Below are positions 6,400 through 8,515 of a stretch of DNA of 8,515 bases, piece after piece. Under the pieces are notes generated by a model. The model worked only from the letters and a program-made list of their open reading frames with translations. It was not told the DNA's origin and did not search any database. Every line of letters begins with the position of its first letter. Position 1 is the stretch's first letter. Source of the DNA: Candidatus Altarchaeota archaeon (GTDB lineage Archaea > Altiarchaeota > Altiarchaeia > IMC4 > SCGC-AAA252-I15); assembly GCA_026394745.1 (NCBI GenBank), contig JAPKXP010000103.1, forward strand, positions 1 to 8,515, in the 5' to 3' direction. The translations under genes were made by a program, and so were the position numbers.

Positions 6400-6418
6400 G
6401 TGTTTTTTTGTCGGGATG

Positions 6419-6429
6419 CCCCCACACCC
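6419..6429 (+). repeat. Direct repeat CCCCCACACCC, copy 2
   Basis: Second exact 11-bp copy of the element at 6297-6307. It lies between the T7 run and the minus-strand TATA-like box. On the minus strand it reads GGGTGTGGGGG and would be at the 5' end of the predicted peptide mRNA. Confidence 0.6.
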
Positions 6430-6452
6430 CTACACGATTCTATTGCGTGTCC

Positions 6453-6460
6453 CTATAAAA
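6453..6460 (-). promoter_or_regulatory. TATA-like box in front of the small peptide frame
   Basis: TTTTATAG on the minus strand predicts a transcription start about 27 bp further on, near 6430, just ahead of the G-rich stretch and the Shine-Dalgarno of the 24-codon frame. On the plus strand the same bases read CTATAAAA and could serve a rightward start near 6484. Confidence 0.35.
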
Positions 6461-6477
6461 GAAGTTGATGCTAGGAT

Positions 6478-6499
6478 AGTGTTAAAACAGTGTTAAAAC
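6478..6499 (+). repeat. Tandem 11-bp repeat (AGTGTTAAAAC twice), possible operator
   Basis: AGTGTTAAAAC occurs at 6478-6488 and again, directly abutting, at 6489-6499. The 11-bp period is about one helical turn, so two protein subunits would sit on the same face of the DNA. The array ends 14 bp before the TATA box of the small HTH-like gene, the usual place for an archaeal activator site. It could be an autoregulatory site of that gene product, which is inference. Confidence 0.5.
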
Positions 6500-6512
6500 G
6501 GTGGGTGCACGG

Positions 6513-6520
6513 CTTATATA
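6513..6520 (+). promoter_or_regulatory. TATA box of the small HTH-like gene
   Basis: CTTATATA is centred about 27 bp before the ATG at 6544, so transcription should begin at the ATG and the mRNA should be leaderless. No Shine-Dalgarno is present before this ATG. Confidence 0.65.
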
Positions 6521-6543
6521 GTAGTTTTCATTAATTTCTTGGT

Positions 6544-6735
6544 ATGTCGGAACGCCTGTGGAGCTACAGCGAACTAAAGTACATTAAAGTCAACGAAATG
6601 AACTACGGCAGCGAAGAGCTGGCCGACCTGGTGAACGTTAAATTCCACAGCGGCGAGAAGGCCAGGACCCCGCACGACATAGACAAGATTAAATCCGGAA
6701 AGACTATATTCACCCGCAAGAGAGAGCGGAGATAA
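6544..6735 (+). CDS. Small Myb/SANT- or HTH-like putative DNA-binding protein
   Basis: A 63-residue protein with no signal peptide or membrane segment. The pattern LWSYSELKYIK (5-15), then GSEELADLVNVKFH (22-35), RTPHDIDKIK (41-50) and the basic tail TRKRERR resembles Myb/SANT-like and homeodomain-like helix-turn-helix proteins. These carry an early Trp, an SxEELA second helix and an RTxxxVxxK third helix. This is motif reading, not a proven family match. It would bind DNA, perhaps the tandem repeat in front of its own promoter. The start is fixed by the TATA box at the leaderless distance. The next gene begins 52 bp downstream with its own TATA-like element. I cannot assign a target. Confidence 0.75.
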   Translation: MSERLWSYSELKYIKVNEMNYGSEELADLVNVKFHSGEKARTPHDIDKIKSGKTIFTRKRERR

Positions 6736-6755
6736 AACTCCAGCCGAACAATCTT

Positions 6756-6764
6756 CTATTAAAC
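6756..6764 (+). promoter_or_regulatory. TATA-like promoter of the DUF2723 gene
   Basis: CTATTAAAC is centred about 28 bp before the ATG at 6788, suggesting independent leaderless transcription rather than only read-through from the small gene upstream. Confidence 0.45.
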
Positions 6765-6787
6765 GCGTCTTCATCATATTTACCAAC

Positions 6788-8515
6788 ATGGAGCGTAAGG
6801 ACTTCGCTTATTCTATCGGCATTTTCGCAGCCTCGCTAATAGTCTACTATGCGACGCTAAGCCCCGGGATATACGCCGGCGACAGCGGAGACTTCATAAC
6901 AGCAGCCTACACATTGGGGATACCGCACCCCGCAGGATTCCCAATCTACACGATACTCGGGAAGATTTTCACCCTCATACCGTACGGGAACGTGGCTTTC
7001 AGGATAAACCTGATGAACGCCATCTTCACTGCGCTAACGGCAGCGGTATTGTACCATACTGTAGTGCTCCTGACGAAATCGAGGTTTTCAGGGGCCGGAG
7101 CGTCCCTGATGCTCGCATTCTCCTACACACTCTGGAACCAGAATGCCCTTGGAAAATCCTACTGCCTTAACGCGCTAGTCTTCTCTGTCCTAGTCTACCT
7201 AGCCGTATTGTGGATTAAGACGAAACAGGAGAAGTGTCTGTACTACCTCGCCTTCATATACGGGCTGTCTCTGACAAACCACATTTCAATCGCCGTCCTA
7301 CTACCGGCCTTCATATACCTGGCATGGAGGACAAACAAAAAATCCCTGAAAATGGAAACCGTCCGGAACGCGATACTGCTCAGTGTTGCAGGACTGTGCT
7401 TTTACCTCTACCTTCCCATCAGGGCGAGAATGAAGCCGGAACACAACTGGGGCGACCCGGAAACACTTGAAAGATTCCTCATTCACGTGACAGCCTACGT
7501 TCACAGGCGCACGCACACCTTCGTCCTCGACGCTGCGGGAAGCACCTCCAGGTTTTTTGAGCTGCTGTGGCTTTACGCAAAACAATTCTCCGTTTCAGGA
7601 GTGATGGTCCTTATCGGACTATTTTCAATGGAAAAAAACGCGTTCATGCGGTTCTCCGTGCTTGTCGTGCTTCTTGACTCGTTCTACACCATGTTCCTGA
7701 ACGTCGTTTCATTCCAGAATACCGCCTTCGGCGCGCCAAGCTATGTGATATTCGGCGTTTGGGCCGGATACGGCATAAAAAACGTCCTCCAGAAAATCGA
7801 AAAGAGGATTAAGGACTCCAAGACGAGGGCTTACGCCTGCGTCGCGTTCGTCGCCCTGCTAGCAGTCATACCGCTTGCCGCAAACTACGGGCTGAACGAC
7901 CAGAGCTCCAACAGGATTGCATACTACTACGGGATGGACCTCCTAAAGACCGTGGAAAACAGCTCGGTCATATTCGCTGAAGGGGACAACGAAGTGCTAA
8001 TCCTCAGGTACCTGCTAGTCGTCGAGAAGGCGAGGCCAGACGTCGCGATGTACGACATGAATGGATTCCTTAGCACGGACTTTTACGGAGTCGACTACCC
8101 GTGGCTGCCAGAAGAGGAACACAACGAGAGGCAGGACAAAGTAGAGTACGAAATGATAAAAAGCGGGAGGCCAGTCTACTACACGTCAAAGAGAAACATG
8201 AACAACATGCCAGGATACAATATAGAGCAAGCCGGCCTGCTTTACCACGTCATGGAGCAAAACATAAGCCTCCCAAAGAAAGACTACTGGAAGGAGTATG
8301 ACACCACCGGCTTTGACAACGAAGGAATCAACAAGGATTACATGACAAGGGCCATCATCGCAACCTACCACACGAGGAGGGGGTCATCATACTTCAACGA
8401 CGGATACGTGGACAAGGCGCTGGCGGAATACGAGAAGGCATCGTCGATAGGAGCCGACATACCAGACATCCACGGCAACCTATGCAAAATGTATCTCGAA
8501 CGGAAGTTGTACAAC
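6788..8515 (+). CDS. DUF2723 / TMEM260-like membrane glycosyltransferase, partial (runs off right edge)
   Basis: First 576 residues of a multi-spanning membrane protein. The family is DUF2723, related to TMEM260, a protein O-mannosyltransferase with a GT-C fold; donor and acceptor here are unknown. Visible family blocks are a first membrane helix (about 6-24), then the outward loop AGDSGDFITAAYTLGIPHPAGFP (30-52) with acidic residues expected at the active site, GNVAFRINLMNA (67-78), SLTNH (161-165), and YLPIRA with NWGDPETLERFLIHVT (208-235). Further hydrophobic segments lie at about 79-95, 104-115, 127-143, 151-180, 195-210, 269-280, 288-308, 316-330 and 347-364. From about 370 on it is a soluble domain ending in a TPR-like repeat (532-575, YFNDGYVDKALAEYEKA). 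The common WSQAxxAEVYxLN motif reads WNQNALGKSYCLN here (116-128), with Lys for the usual Glu. Promoter and start agree with leaderless translation. Confidence 0.9.
   Translation, partial: MERKDFAYSIGIFAASLIVYYATLSPGIYAGDSGDFITAAYTLGIPHPAGFPIYTILGKIFTLIPYGNVAFRINLMNAIFTALTAAVLYHTVVLLTKSRFSGAGASLMLAFSYTLWNQNALGKSYCLNALVFSVLVYLAVLWIKTKQEKCLYYLAFIYGLSLTNHISIAVLLPAFIYLAWRTNKKSLKMETVRNAILLSVAGLCFYLYLPIRARMKPEHNWGDPETLERFLIHVTAYVHRRTHTFVLDAAGSTSRFFELLWLYAKQFSVSGVMVLIGLFSMEKNAFMRFSVLVVLLDSFYTMFLNVVSFQNTAFGAPSYVIFGVWAGYGIKNVLQKIEKRIKDSKTRAYACVAFVALLAVIPLAANYGLNDQSSNRIAYYYGMDLLKTVENSSVIFAEGDNEVLILRYLLVVEKARPDVAMYDMNGFLSTDFYGVDYPWLPEEEHNERQDKVEYEMIKSGRPVYYTSKRNMNNMPGYNIEQAGLLYHVMEQNISLPKKDYWKEYDTTGFDNEGINKDYMTRAIIATYHTRRGSSYFNDGYVDKALAEYEKASSIGADIPDIHGNLCKMYLERKLYN

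Larger units (their letters stand above)
6170..6410 (+). ncRNA. Candidate structured small RNA ending in hairpin plus U7
   Basis: On the plus strand a series of hairpins ends with GGAGGGTCG (6368-6376) pairing with CGAC (6389-6392) and CCTCC (6395-6399) around a 2-nt bulge. GTG and seven T (6403-6409) follow, like an intrinsic terminator. Internal stems are CTTCTTCC/GGAAGAAG (6251-6258, 6265-6272), GGCGAA/TTCGCC (6315-6320, 6325-6330) and AGCTAGT/ACTAGCT (6348-6354, 6358-6364). The 5' end is uncertain. A TATA-like TAGTATACTA at 6136-6145 would start RNA near 6167, and TTTTATGA near 6275-6282 would start it near 6305. I recognise no SRP RNA, RNase P RNA or other known family. All stems also exist on the minus strand, so the strand is not proven. 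Confidence 0.3.
6126..6543. other. Structured intergenic interval without a conventional gene
   Basis: About 420 bp between the tRNA and the small HTH-like gene. It contains no ORF of usual size, but at least five inverted repeats in a row: 6143-6170, 6217-6242 (imperfect), 6251-6272, 6315-6330 and 6348-6364, plus the bulged hairpin 6368-6399. It also holds two copies of CCCCCACACCC 122 bp apart, a T7 run, a TATA-like box on the minus strand and a tandem 11-bp repeat at its right end. It is strongly C-rich on the plus strand between about 6200 and 6310. The density of structure suggests an RNA gene and/or a small peptide gene rather than simple spacer. Confidence 0.6.

Noticed and set aside
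6190..6440. Known RNA such as SRP RNA or RNase P RNA in the structured interval
   Set aside because: The conserved core sequences of these RNAs were not found on either strand; an ACAGAA near 6211-6216 on the minus strand is isolated.
6126..6543. CRISPR array or insertion sequence
   Set aside because: The repeats are only 11 bp, occur twice, and lack regular spacers, terminal inverted repeats or a transposase.

Overview
The window looks archaeal. TATA-like boxes sit about 26-30 bp in front of the predicted first base of the tRNA gene and of five protein genes, leaving almost no room for a 5' leader, so most mRNAs here are probably leaderless. Several starts appear to be TTG. Arginine is often encoded by AGA/AGG, and a tRNA-Arg(UCU) lies in the window. 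Against this background several enzymes are of types common in bacteria and patchy in archaea: formate-tetrahydrofolate ligase, FolD, bifunctional PurH and a PfkA-superfamily phosphofructokinase. I cannot name the lineage; a folate-using archaeon that acquired bacterial-type C1 and purine genes fits best.

Layout. 1-521 (minus): 5' part of formate-tetrahydrofolate ligase (fhs), running off the left edge. 522-600: short divergent promoter region. 601-2241 (plus): a long, divergent PfkA-family phosphofructokinase with pyrophosphate-type signature residues. It converges on purH, and their stop codons overlap by 3-4 bases. 2238-5910 (minus): three-gene operon glyA-folD-purH, transcribed right to left. 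5911-6050: promoter region shared by glyA and the tRNA. 6051-6125 (plus): tRNA-Arg(UCU). 6126-6543: about 420 bp with no conventional gene but dense in inverted repeats, direct repeats and promoter-like elements, including a possible 24-residue peptide gene on the minus strand with a strong Shine-Dalgarno that can be buried in a hairpin. 6544-6735 (plus): small Myb/HTH-like protein preceded by a tandem 11-bp repeat. 6788-8515 (plus): DUF2723 / TMEM260-like membrane glycosyltransferase with a C-terminal TPR-like tail, running off the right edge.

How the genes fit together. Fhs, GlyA, FolD and PurH form a coherent tetrahydrofolate one-carbon module. GlyA loads C1 units from serine as methylene-THF, FolD oxidises them to 10-formyl-THF, Fhs makes 10-formyl-THF from formate, and PurH spends 10-formyl-THF on AICAR formylation and closes the ring to IMP. 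The phosphofructokinase-like enzyme shares the fhs promoter region and may connect to sugar phosphate or pyrophosphate metabolism. The right side (small DNA-binding protein and membrane glycosyltransferase) looks functionally separate from the C1 module.

The most unusual parts are the structured 6126-6543 interval and the phosphofructokinase with an altered metal-binding motif.
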